The position numbers and the translations under genes were made by a program. The notes under the pieces were generated by a model, which saw only the letters and a program-made list of their open reading frames with translations, was not told where the DNA came from and made no database searches. From Symbiodinium natans (Eukaryota; Sar; Dinophyceae; Suessiales; Symbiodiniaceae), in the NCBI GenBank assembly GCA_905221605.1, contig CAJNDS010001057.1:104501-168500 (forward strand): a stretch of 64,000 nucleotides of DNA. Direction: 5' to 3'. Positions 63,486-64,000 of the stretch are shown one piece after another; within the stretch, counting starts at the first letter, position 1, and each line of letters starts with the position of its first letter.

Positions 63486-64000
63486 CGGGTTTTCAGAGGT
63501 GAAGAGAAGACAAGATACGACAACTGGTACAAAATTCAGAGATAGGCGAAAAGAATCGAATGACGACATGACAGAACGAAGATAGAAGGAACAGACAAGA
63601 GTGCAAAGCGCGGGGGTGGGGCTGGAGGAGGAGTGCGTGTTCCTGCCTTCCGAAAGAGCTCTCACCTGCTCGAACGCGGCGTCGCCCCAACAAGTGCATG
63701 TCGCCGGAAGCCACCTCTCGAGGAGATGATGCACGGCTAGGCACCGTACGCAGCTTATCCCTGTTCTTCCTGTTGACTGTTGAGCATTTTTTGTGCGCAT
63801 CCGAAATGACTACCACATGAAAAGCGTCTTGTATCAAGATTCGCGCGTGCCACGTATGCTCATGATGTTCGTGCACGAGACGTGTGCACACAGACATACA
63901 TGGCAATACTTAGGTGCTTGTCGGGGCCCAAATTTGGGGCAGTTTTGATCGAACCTGAACCATAAGCAATGCGTGTCTCGTTGCTCAACACACTAGCCGT
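63486..64000. other. No supported feature
   Basis: Frames on both strands without motifs. Confidence 0.3.

Noticed and set aside
63211-63585. 124-codon ORF rich in Phe, Ser and Pro
   Set aside because: It is the translation of the degenerate TTTCCGAATC-type repeat cluster.

Overview
The window looks like nuclear DNA of a dinoflagellate (a Symbiodiniaceae- or Polarella-like genome is my best guess; this is inference, no marker gene proves it). The evidence is: no operons, Shine-Dalgarno sites or dense prokaryotic ORFs; dozens of very short plus-strand exons bounded by AG|G acceptors and by GT or GC donors; introns often only 40-110 bp and mostly phase 0; very large AC/GT microsatellites; and eroded LINE-type retroelements. 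No intact gene of known function was recognised. Most long open frames are artefacts of simple repeats. The exons described here were read by eye from codon patterns and splice signals, so individual boundaries are provisional.

Layout. 1-5.0 kb: a frame-broken minus-strand coding relic, then plus-strand ORFs of 272, 95 and 427 codons followed by decayed sequence, a 235-bp tandem duplication and an A11 tract, together resembling an old retroelement. 5.1-5.85 kb: a 170-bp direct repeat. 6.9-12.0 kb: many short plus-strand exons encoding coiled-coil peptides, with a TIR transposon (9,820-10,552) lodged in an intron. 12.1-16.4 kb: a broken ORF, a reverse-transcriptase scrap on the minus strand and a hairpin element. 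18.0-19.0 kb: a charged 328-codon ORF. 19.7-23.25 kb: two GT-rich arrays flanking a decayed minus-strand LINE with endonuclease motifs. 23.7-33.0 kb: scattered plus-strand exons and one minus-strand coiled-coil ORF. 33.3-37.5 kb: an AACACACC octamer satellite and (CA)n, broken by a 100-N assembly gap. 37.6-38.5 kb: a second copy of the TIR transposon. 39-47 kb: weakly supported exons, an AT-rich island, a tRNA-like sequence and one copy of a GC-rich dispersed repeat (second copy at 51.6-52.0 kb). 47.8-48.35 kb: the best gene model, four consecutive phase-0 exons with introns of 64, 43 and 107 bp; the last intron carries a perfect 19-bp hairpin. 48.6-49.0 kb: a foldback element. 53.5-59.7 kb: a plus-strand multi-exon gene encoding a repeated module (consensus near ARDTLLRAARDGSLAAAL...VEALRLEA), each copy on one or two tiny exons. 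60.9-61.2 kb: a self-complementary minisatellite. 61.3-62.57 kb: final exons of a plus-strand gene ending in an acidic tail. 63.1-63.5 kb: two oppositely oriented short-repeat clusters.

How the parts relate: nearly all convincing exons are on the plus strand, fitting the long unidirectional gene arrays known in dinoflagellates. Mobile-element relics, foldbacks and decamer arrays lie in the gaps between exons, that is in introns or intergenic DNA, and several decamer arrays abut 3' splice sites or reiterate splice-site-like sequence.
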